Assembly: GCA_902783305.1 (NCBI GenBank)
Contig: CACZQU010000078.1
Coordinates: 1 to 11,166, forward strand
DNA: 11,166 nt
Direction of reading: 5' to 3'
Source of the DNA: an uncultured Lachnospiraceae bacterium
Lineage (GTDB): Bacteria > Bacillota > Clostridia > Lachnospirales > Lachnospiraceae
Shown: positions 6,036 to 11,166 of the stretch, piece by piece
Numbering within the stretch: the stretch's first letter is position 1
How the letters are laid out: every line of letters begins with the position of its first letter
Program-made: the position numbers and the translations under genes
The notes under the pieces: generated by a model
What the model saw: only the letters and a program-made list of their open reading frames with translations
The model's database searches: none
Told to the model about the DNA's origin: nothing

Positions 6036-6839
6036 ATGTTTTTGTCGTGTCACTATTTCAGCCATGTTTTATGCCGGAACACGGAGATCAACGTAGTGAT
6101 CCCGACTCCGGAAGGAAACGAACAGATCACGGACAAAGAAACGCAGCAGAACTACGATTATGAGAAAGGGCTTCCGGTGGTTTATCTGCTGCACGGCGCT
6201 TATGGGGACAACAACTCCTGGATGCGGTTTTCCAGCGTAGAGCGTTATGTCCAGGCACATCGCTGCATCGCGGTGATGGCCGGAGTGGGAAACAGCTTTT
6301 ACCAGGATATGGAACACGGCGATCCGTACTTTACCTATATGACGGAAGAACTTCCCTCTTATATTACGAAAATTTTCCCCGCTTCAAAGAAACGGGAGGA
6401 TACCGGCGTGGCAGGGTTTTCGATGGGTGGATATGGCGCATGGTTTCTGGCTCTGTCCTGTCCTGAACTCTATGGAAAGGCGGCTTCCATGTCAGGTGCC
6501 CTCGACATTGTATCCGTATGTGAGGAGGCACGCACGGGTGCCATCGACAATCCTTTCCGCTGGGAGGATAACTTCGGAGAGGCGGCAGCCCATCTGGAAG
6601 GAAGTGACAGGGATCTGTTCCGGCTGCTTGAACAGAACCAGGAAAAGGGTACTTTGCCTGAACTTTACCAGTCCTGCGGAGATCAGGATTTTCTGTTTTC
6701 CCTGAACCGGAAATTTCATGAGAAGCTCGTCAGCATGGGAATCCGAAGCGAATATCACGAAGAAAGCGGCTATATGCACAACTGGGATTTCTGGGATCAG
6801 GACATAAAGCGGATTCTGGACTGGATGTTTCCGGTATGA
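6036..6839 (+). CDS. EstA-like esterase, alpha/beta hydrolase (carbohydrate or acyl esterase)
   Basis: A 267-residue alpha/beta-hydrolase of the tributyrin-esterase EstA / esterase D type. The frame is open from an ATG at 5847, but I place the start at 6036: GGGGAGGGG sits just upstream, family similarity begins at once (C.RNTEINVVIPTPEG), and the extra 63 residues would translate the GC-rich leader hairpins. Motifs in this numbering: oxyanion-hole LLHGAYGD with His53-Gly54; nucleophile elbow GFSMGGYGAW with Ser129; CGDQDFLF with likely acid Asp218; and MHNWDFWD with His248. No signal peptide, so cytoplasmic. As first gene of a glycosidase operon it probably removes acetyl or other acyl groups from imported oligosaccharides; the true substrate is not readable. 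The GH31 gene follows after 83 bases. Confidence 0.88.
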   Translation: MFLSCHYFSHVLCRNTEINVVIPTPEGNEQITDKETQQNYDYEKGLPVVYLLHGAYGDNNSWMRFSSVERYVQAHRCIAVMAGVGNSFYQDMEHGDPYFTYMTEELPSYITKIFPASKKREDTGVAGFSMGGYGAWFLALSCPELYGKAASMSGALDIVSVCEEARTGAIDNPFRWEDNFGEAAAHLEGSDRDLFRLLEQNQEKGTLPELYQSCGDQDFLFSLNRKFHEKLVSMGIRSEYHEESGYMHNWDFWDQDIKRILDWMFPV

Positions 6840-6871
6840 TATTTTGTGAGGAAAAAATAAGGCACCTGAAG

Positions 6872-6907
6872 GATGCCGTTGTGCCGGGCATCTGAAAGTG
6901 CTTTCAG
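6872..6907 (+). promoter_or_regulatory. Two adjoining intercistronic stem-loops before the GH31 gene
   Basis: GATGCC (6872-6877) pairs with GGCATC (6887-6892), and CTGAAA (6892-6897) pairs with TTTCAG (6902-6907) around a GTGC loop. They end immediately before the ribosome binding site GGGAGGAGG (6908-6915). No T-tract. They may protect the processed mRNA or tune initiation. The ATG at 6917 is followed directly by TGA, so it is not the gene start. Confidence 0.45.
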
Positions 6908-6922
6908 GGAGGAGGCATGTGA

Positions 6923-9424
6923 ATGGAAATCTGCAGAAAACTGAATTCAGTGTCTGCCTTTACAGGTGGTGTATCTCTCCGGATGAACTGCGGGAAAATG
7001 CTGGTATACTTCATGACGGACAGAATGGTAAGGCTGAGGGTCTTGTTCGGGGAGAGAGAGGAAGCTTCCTACATCCTGCAGACAACAGCCTGGAAGGATC
7101 GTCTGGATGGTCTTTTTGAGGGGGAACGGGTGAGGCTTGTTCCTTTGGAAATCCACTGTGAAGAGACAGAGGCGGAAGTGGTTCTTTCCGCAGGCCGTCT
7201 TCGGCTGACTGTCCGGAAGGATCCTCTGGAGCTTGTCCTTTCTGACCTGGAGGGCACAGAGCTTTACCGTTCCCTTGCGGGAAATCCTTTCCTGCGTGAT
7301 GCCAACCAAAGAGTAACCCATTACAGCCGTATGGAAGAGGATGACTGTTATTACGGCTTCGGGGAGAAGGGCGGCCCTTTCAACAAGAATAAAGAGTTTA
7401 TCCGGGAGAGGGCAACGGACAGCTGGGCTTATGACCCTGTCCGGTGTGATACCCTGTATAAGCATATGCCTTTTTATATCCGCCTGCGCCGGAGAGATTC
7501 CCGTGCTCTGGGCGTCTATTACAACAACTTTTATGAATCGGTCTTTAACATGGGTCGGGAGAGGAGCAATTACTGGCCCCGTTACACTTACTGGCAGGCA
7601 GACGGAGGGGAAATCGATCTCTTCCTGATGGCCGGGCCGGATATCCGAAGCATCCTCGACGACTATACCCTTCTGACCGGGCGTCCGGTGATGCTGCCTA
7701 AGCGCGCTCTGGGATATCAGGGATCTTCGATGTACTATTCCGAGCTGGAGAAGGACTGCGACAAGGCTTTGATGGATTTTGTGGATACTGTCAGAGAAAA
7801 GCAGTATCCGATCGACGGCTTCCATCTGTCCTCCGGTTATACAACTCAGGAAAGCGGGCGCTGCGTCTTTACCTGGAACAGGGAGCGGTTCCCGGATCCG
7901 GAAGGGTATTTCCGGGTGATGAACGATAAGGGCGCTCAGAACGTGCCGAATGTCAAGCCGGGGATTCTGACAGGACACCCCTTTTTTGAGGAATTCCGGA
8001 AAAACGGATTCTTTGTGAAGGACTCTGAGAACCAGGAACAGCCTGCCATCGGCCCATGGTGGGGAGGACCTGGGGCGTTCTGGGATTTCACGAATCCGTC
8101 TGCGCGCAAGGCCTGGAAGGAATACCTGACCAGGACCGTCATAGCGGTGGGGACGGATTCCATCTGGGATGACAACTGCGAATATGACAGCCTTCTGGAT
8201 CACGAGGCGGTTTGCGATTATGACGGGGCAGGAGGCAGCATCGGAGAGCTGAAGCCGGTGATGGCTACCCTTATGTGCCGACTGGCATGCGAGGCTGTCA
8301 GGGAGTACAGTAATGCCAGGCCTTATGTGGTATGCAGGAGCGGAAGCTCGGGAATCCAGAAATACGCGCAGAACTGGGTGGGTGACAATTATACCTCATG
8401 GGATACGCTCCGGTACAACCTCACGACGATCCTGGGTGAAGGTCTGTCCGGACAGCCCAATACCGGAGCGGACATCGGTGGTTTTGCGGGACCGGCTCCC
8501 GAGGAGGAGCTCTTTGTACGGTGGGTGCAGCATGGGATTTTTCAGCCGAGGTTTTCGATCCACTCCGCTTCCAGCGACAATACGGTGACGGAGCCCTGGA
8601 TGTACTCCGGCTCAGCAGAGCGCATCCGCCAGGCTATGCTGCTGCGCTATTCGCTGCTGCCGCATTTCTATTCGCTGGAGTATCAGGCTCATGTAAGCGG
8701 AGCTCCTGTCATGCGTCCCCTGGTTTACGAGTTTCAGGATGATCCTGAGGTTTATGAGATTGATGATACTTTCCTTCTGGGGCGGGATCTTCTCGTCGCG
8801 AACGTCCTTACGAAGGGGTCGAAGCAGAGGGAGGTTTATCTCCCCAGGGGGACATCCTGGTATTCCCTGGAAGAAAACTTTGCCTGTTATGGCGGCGGCC
8901 GGACGGTCAAGGTCGACGTGGATCTGGATTCCATTCCCCGTTTCGTGCGGACAGGGACGATCCTTCCTATGGCAGGAAACCAGATCTATAACATGCAAAG
9001 GGATCCGGTGACAAGGCTTGACTTCCTGATGGTGCCGCCCAGAGGGGCATGTGAAACCAGCGAGTATCTTCTGTACGATGATGACGGTATTTCCAACGAT
9101 TATGAGAATGGGATTTACCGGAAAACGAGAATCCGGCTGTCCGGAGGGGATGTGTGTACAGCAGAATTCACTGTAGAGGGGACATATCCGAATCAGGCAA
9201 AGGAGCTCCGGATTACCATGGTCAACAAGGAAAAGAGCCCTTATTGGGTAAAAGTCTCCGGAAAGAAGCTCCCCCGGTTCCTGAACCGGGAAAAGCTTGA
9301 ACAGGCGCGGGAAGGCTGGTATTACTCCCAGACATTACGGGCGGTGGAAATCTGGTCAGAGTACCCGGAGAAGGACTTTGAGGTACACGTTTCCTTTGAA
9401 GAGTTTGATCTGATCGGGATGTGA
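6923..9424 (+). CDS. Glycoside hydrolase family 31 protein, divergent specificity
   Basis: An 833-residue GH31 enzyme, a retaining alpha-glycosidase family (alpha-glucosidases, alpha-xylosidases, others). An N-terminal beta-sandwich (to about 250, including CYYGFGEKGG) precedes the barrel. The nucleophile motif reads SIWDDNCEYD with Asp417 aligned to the Asp of canonical WxDMNE; the acid/base is Asp488 in NWVGDNYTSW; DIGGF follows at 517-521, then QPRFSIHSASSDNTVTEPW. The C-terminal beta domains carry LLYDDDGISNDYENG. Where typical members have IPLDVIWLDIDY, this one has YPIDGFHLSSGY, so Ser303 replaces the Asp that contacts the -1 sugar in glucosidases. This suggests a sugar other than plain glucose. 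No signal peptide, so cytoplasmic. The ATG at 6923 lies seven bases after GGGAGGAGG. It is cotranscribed with the esterase and probably the GH105 gene. Confidence 0.93.
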   Translation: MEICRKLNSVSAFTGGVSLRMNCGKMLVYFMTDRMVRLRVLFGEREEASYILQTTAWKDRLDGLFEGERVRLVPLEIHCEETEAEVVLSAGRLRLTVRKDPLELVLSDLEGTELYRSLAGNPFLRDANQRVTHYSRMEEDDCYYGFGEKGGPFNKNKEFIRERATDSWAYDPVRCDTLYKHMPFYIRLRRRDSRALGVYYNNFYESVFNMGRERSNYWPRYTYWQADGGEIDLFLMAGPDIRSILDDYTLLTGRPVMLPKRALGYQGSSMYYSELEKDCDKALMDFVDTVREKQYPIDGFHLSSGYTTQESGRCVFTWNRERFPDPEGYFRVMNDKGAQNVPNVKPGILTGHPFFEEFRKNGFFVKDSENQEQPAIGPWWGGPGAFWDFTNPSARKAWKEYLTRTVIAVGTDSIWDDNCEYDSLLDHEAVCDYDGAGGSIGELKPVMATLMCRLACEAVREYSNARPYVVCRSGSSGIQKYAQNWVGDNYTSWDTLRYNLTTILGEGLSGQPNTGADIGGFAGPAPEEELFVRWVQHGIFQPRFSIHSASSDNTVTEPWMYSGSAERIRQAMLLRYSLLPHFYSLEYQAHVSGAPVMRPLVYEFQDDPEVYEIDDTFLLGRDLLVANVLTKGSKQREVYLPRGTSWYSLEENFACYGGGRTVKVDVDLDSIPRFVRTGTILPMAGNQIYNMQRDPVTRLDFLMVPPRGACETSEYLLYDDDGISNDYENGIYRKTRIRLSGGDVCTAEFTVEGTYPNQAKELRITMVNKEKSPYWVKVSGKKLPRFLNREKLEQAREGWYYSQTLRAVEIWSEYPEKDFEVHVSFEEFDLIGM

Positions 9425-9438
9425 TCCGGCCGGGAATG

Positions 9439-9669
9439 AATGACTCCAGTGCAAAAAGCCATGCTCCACTGTGAGCTTGCTCGCAAGTGGAGCGATGGAT
9501 TCTTTGTACGCCCCTATATTCGTATGGGGTGGGGGAGGGACCCCATGGAATACGAATATAGGGGCAGGATTGTGGGACGAAAGTGCGTCCAGTGGACGCA
9601 CGTTTAGCGCCGACCGAAGCGGAGCGTAGACGCGAAGCACGGAACAATCCGTTGGAGTCATTTTGCACT
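9439..9669 (+). ncRNA. Candidate structured RNA or structured mobile element in the GH31-GH105 gap
   Basis: A multi-helix element fills most of this 355-base gene-free gap. P1: AATGACTCCA (9439-9448) pairs perfectly with TGGAGTCATT (9653-9662). P2: 9449-9509, GTGCAAA/TTTGTAC with one G.T pair, CCAT/ATGG, then GCTCCACT/AGTGGAGC. P3: a perfect 16-bp helix 9510-9525 with 9550-9565, plus GGGGT/ACCCC inside. P4: GTGCGTCC-AGT-GGACGCAC (9583-9601). P5: ACGGA-ACAA-TCCGT (9639-9652... ending one base before P1'). P1, P2 and P3 abut without unpaired bases, as do P5 and P1'. A second helix AGTGCAAAA (9448-9456) with TTTTGCACT (9661-9669) competes or forms a pseudoknot. The G.T pair favours the plus strand. 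No known RNA class recognised; a MITE-like repeat is the alternative. Confidence 0.5.
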
Positions 9670-9683
9670 GCAATCATAAATAA

Positions 9684-9721
9684 GCCGGTCTGACTCGCTG
9701 CACTCCCCGGCGCGACAGTCA
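9684..9721 (+). other. Imperfect hairpin between the structured element and the GH105 gene
   Basis: GCCGG can pair with CCGGC, or alternatively TGACT-CGC with GCG and AGTCA (ends near 9690 and 9721); the two folds exclude each other. No T-tract follows except AAAAA, so it is not a plus-strand terminator. No promoter was recognised between here and the GH105 start, so that gene probably depends on read-through from upstream. Confidence 0.3.
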
Positions 9722-9779
9722 AAAACGTCAGAATACTGAAGTTTATCGATAAGGATAAGGAGAATCAGGAGAATCAGAG

Positions 9780-10901
9780 ATGGATTTACAGGCAAGAGAA
9801 AAGGAAATCAGAGAGAAGCTGTCCCTGGTCATTGACAGGCTGATGAACCTGGGAATAAACGAAAAGGCGGAGGAGGACGCAAAGGGAAGCGTGCTCGTGG
9901 CAGAGCTGATCCGGAGAGACAGCGGGATTTCCATCTGGGACTGGCCTCAGGGCGTCGGTCTTTATGGCCTGCATAAAATGCAGGAGGTTATGCCGGATGA
10001 AAAATACCGCACATTTCTGAAAAACTGGTATGAACAGCGGATTGCGGAAGGATTGCCATTAAAGAATGTGAATACGACGGCTCCTATGCTTACCATGCTT
10101 GATTTCGCGGATGAGAACCCGGATTACGAAAAGCTGGCGAAGGAATGGGCACAGTGGCTGATCCATGAACTTCCCAGAACGGAGGAAGGAGGCTTCCAGC
10201 ATGTGACATCCGGCAGCGGGGACGGAAAAACGCTGATCCTCAACGAACAGCAGATGTGGGTGGATACTATCTTTATGGCAGTGCTCTTTCTGAATCGTGC
10301 CGGTATGAAATACGGACGCCGGGACTGGATCGATGAAGGGCTTCATCAGGTTCTGATGCACATCAAATATCTGTGTGATGTGCATACCGGACTTTTTTAC
10401 CATGGCTGGTCCTTCAAAGAAAGAACCCATTTCGGGGAGGTTTTCTGGTGCCGCGGTGATGGCTGGTTCACACTGGGCATCCTGGACTATCTGGAAATGT
10501 GCCGGGATATGATTCCTCCGTCAACAAGAGAGTTTATCCTCGATACCTTCCGGGCGCAGGTTAAGGCTCTCTCGAAGCTGCAGGCGCCTGACGGGATGTG
10601 GCATACGGTTCTTGACGATCCGGAAAGCTATGAGGAGACATCAGGAACGGCGGCGATTGCTGCCGGAATCATGCAGGGAATCCGGACCGGCGTTCTGGAC
10701 CGGGCTTACCGCAGCGTGGCTGAGAAAGCAGTTGAGGGAATTCTGAGCAATATTGCCCAGGACGGCACCGTCATGAATGTGTCCTCGGGAACACCAATCG
10801 GACGGGACGCAGAGCACTACCGGCAGATCCGGATTGCGCCTATGGCCTATGGCCAGTCACTGACGATCTTCGCACTGGTGGAAGCGCTTCGGATGGAGTG
10901 A
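9780..10901 (+). CDS. GH105 unsaturated rhamnogalacturonyl/glucuronyl hydrolase (YteR-like)
   Basis: A 373-residue (alpha/alpha)6-barrel enzyme of GH105, about the same length as Bacillus subtilis YteR. These enzymes remove the 4,5-unsaturated uronic acid that polysaccharide lyases leave at the non-reducing end of pectin, ulvan or related fragments, by hydrating the double bond. Motifs: NEQQMWVDTIFMAVLFL with Asp162 matching the catalytic Asp143 of YteR; FYHGW with His208 at the same spacing as YteR His189; WCRGDGW with Trp223, Arg225 and Trp229; LQAPDGMWHTVLDDP; and SYEETSGTAAIAAGI. No signal peptide, so it acts on imported oligosaccharides. The start follows a tandem GGAGAATCA repeat offering two Shine-Dalgarno copies; the nearer (9767-9771) is eight bases from the ATG. 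It lies 355 bases past the GH31 gene. Exact uronide specificity is not determinable here. Confidence 0.93.
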   Translation: MDLQAREKEIREKLSLVIDRLMNLGINEKAEEDAKGSVLVAELIRRDSGISIWDWPQGVGLYGLHKMQEVMPDEKYRTFLKNWYEQRIAEGLPLKNVNTTAPMLTMLDFADENPDYEKLAKEWAQWLIHELPRTEEGGFQHVTSGSGDGKTLILNEQQMWVDTIFMAVLFLNRAGMKYGRRDWIDEGLHQVLMHIKYLCDVHTGLFYHGWSFKERTHFGEVFWCRGDGWFTLGILDYLEMCRDMIPPSTREFILDTFRAQVKALSKLQAPDGMWHTVLDDPESYEETSGTAAIAAGIMQGIRTGVLDRAYRSVAEKAVEGILSNIAQDGTVMNVSSGTPIGRDAEHYRQIRIAPMAYGQSLTIFALVEALRME

Positions 10902-10953
10902 ATCAAGGATTCCGGCTGATCATTACTTTTTTATATCCATTTGCAAGATCATC

Positions 10954-10962
10954 TGCTATAAT
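10954..10962 (+). promoter_or_regulatory. Extended -10 promoter for the last gene
   Basis: TGCTATAAT: a perfect TATAAT (10957-10962) preceded by TG at the extended -10 position. The region 17 bp upstream (TATCCA) is a weak -35, which extended -10 promoters tolerate. Predicted start near 10969, giving a leader of about 90 bases before the ATG at 11060. This separates the downstream gene from the GH105 unit. Confidence 0.6.
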
Positions 10963-11059
10963 AACAGGGTCATTTTAAACCTTTCCGAACCGGACCGGAG
11001 GATCGTTTCCTCACCGATTCCAAACCCATTGCAGTATTTCATTGAGGCAATTGTTGATC

Positions 11060-11166
11060 ATGAACAAGCATAATATCACCCGAATGGCCCTGGTCATCGT
11101 TTTTCTGTGCTTTCTCCTGTCCACCTTTGTTTCCTTATGGTCTTTGCAGGTGATGGTACAGCACAA
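11060..11166 (+). CDS. Membrane protein, N-terminal 35 residues (runs off the right edge)
   Basis: The frame opens at 11060 and stays open to the window end. After a short polar start (MNKHNITRM) comes one strongly hydrophobic segment, ALVIVFLCFLLSTFVSLWSL, then QVMVQH. An uncleaved N-terminal anchor of this kind is common in sensor kinases, GGDEF/EAL proteins and chemoreceptors, but 35 residues cannot decide. The ribosome binding site is weak: GAGG at 11044-11047 is 12 bases from this ATG but 6 from an in-frame TTG at 11054, so a TTG start three residues... two codons earlier is possible. An extended -10 promoter lies about 100 bases upstream, suggesting a separate transcript from the glycosidase genes. 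Confidence 0.65.
   Translation, partial: MNKHNITRMALVIVFLCFLLSTFVSLWSLQVMVQH

Noticed and set aside
6947..8203. 418-codon minus-strand frame inside the GH31 gene
   Set aside because: Antisense shadow of a gene with intact catalytic motifs; no ribosome binding site or recognisable family.
9526..9540. G-quadruplex in GGGGTGGGGGAGGG
   Set aside because: Only three G-runs of three or more are present, and the flanking bases are better used in the GGGGT/ACCCC helix.
9222..9722. Minus-strand frame of 166 codons covering the GH31-GH105 gap
   Set aside because: It translates the hairpins of the structured element, is Ser/Pro/Arg-rich and begins inside the GH31 gene; no support as protein.
10902..10936. 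GAATC-AAG-GATTC hairpin followed by a T-run as a terminator of the GH105 gene
   Set aside because: The stem is only 5 bp, A/T-rich, and the T-run comes about 15 bases after it, too far for an intrinsic terminator.
1..11166. CRISPR array, tRNA, rRNA, prophage or defence system
   Set aside because: No regularly spaced repeats, no tRNA-like cloverleaf and no phage or defence genes were seen apart from the Uma2 fragment, which is a remnant.

Overview
The window looks like chromosomal DNA from a gut-type Firmicute, most likely a Lachnospiraceae/Clostridia member. The grounds are roughly balanced GC, strong AGGAGG-type ribosome binding sites before nearly every gene, sigma-A-like promoters, a short clostridial-type CstA, a DUF4349 lipoprotein, an Mbeg1-like (DUF2974) lipase-fold protein, and polysaccharide enzymes without signal peptides. 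The taxonomic call is inference from gene content, not from a marker gene.

Layout. The left half (1-5594) is read on the minus strand and the right half (from about 5798) on the plus strand, so the two halves diverge from 5595-6035. In minus-strand reading order the left half holds: a DUF4349 lipoprotein (5594-4437); immediately after it an N-terminal fragment of a Uma2-family gene (4419-4246) that runs into a structured repeat; a CstA-family (pyruvate/peptide) transporter (4025-2580) with its own near-consensus promoter, a hairpin in the leader and a rho-independent terminator; a two-gene unit made of an unrecognised two-TM protein (2390-1383) and a DUF2974 alpha/beta-hydrolase-like protein (1354-209); and the first 27 codons of another lipoprotein (83-1).

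The right half is a carbohydrate unit. A perfect-consensus promoter (TTGACA, 17 bp, TATAAT) at 5798-5826 drives a leader of about 200 nt with a long GC-rich nested hairpin. It is followed by an EstA-like esterase (6036-6839), a divergent GH31 glycosidase (6923-9424) and a YteR-like GH105 unsaturated-uronyl hydrolase (9780-10901). All three appear cytoplasmic, so together they would finish the breakdown of an imported, esterified, lyase-generated oligosaccharide carrying an alpha-linked sugar; the exact glycan cannot be read from the sequence. A new gene with an N-terminal membrane segment starts at 11060 from its own extended -10 promoter and runs off the end.

The most unexpected part is non-coding. 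The 355-bp gap between the GH31 and GH105 genes holds a compact multi-helix element (about 9439-9669) closed by a perfect 10-bp inverted repeat, with helices that abut each other and a G.T pair suggesting a plus-strand RNA. Other structured pieces are a diverged repeat pair (about 120-170 and 4145-4250), a 138-bp element with 13-bp terminal inverted repeats in the divergent region, and the hairpin-rich leader of the glycosidase operon.
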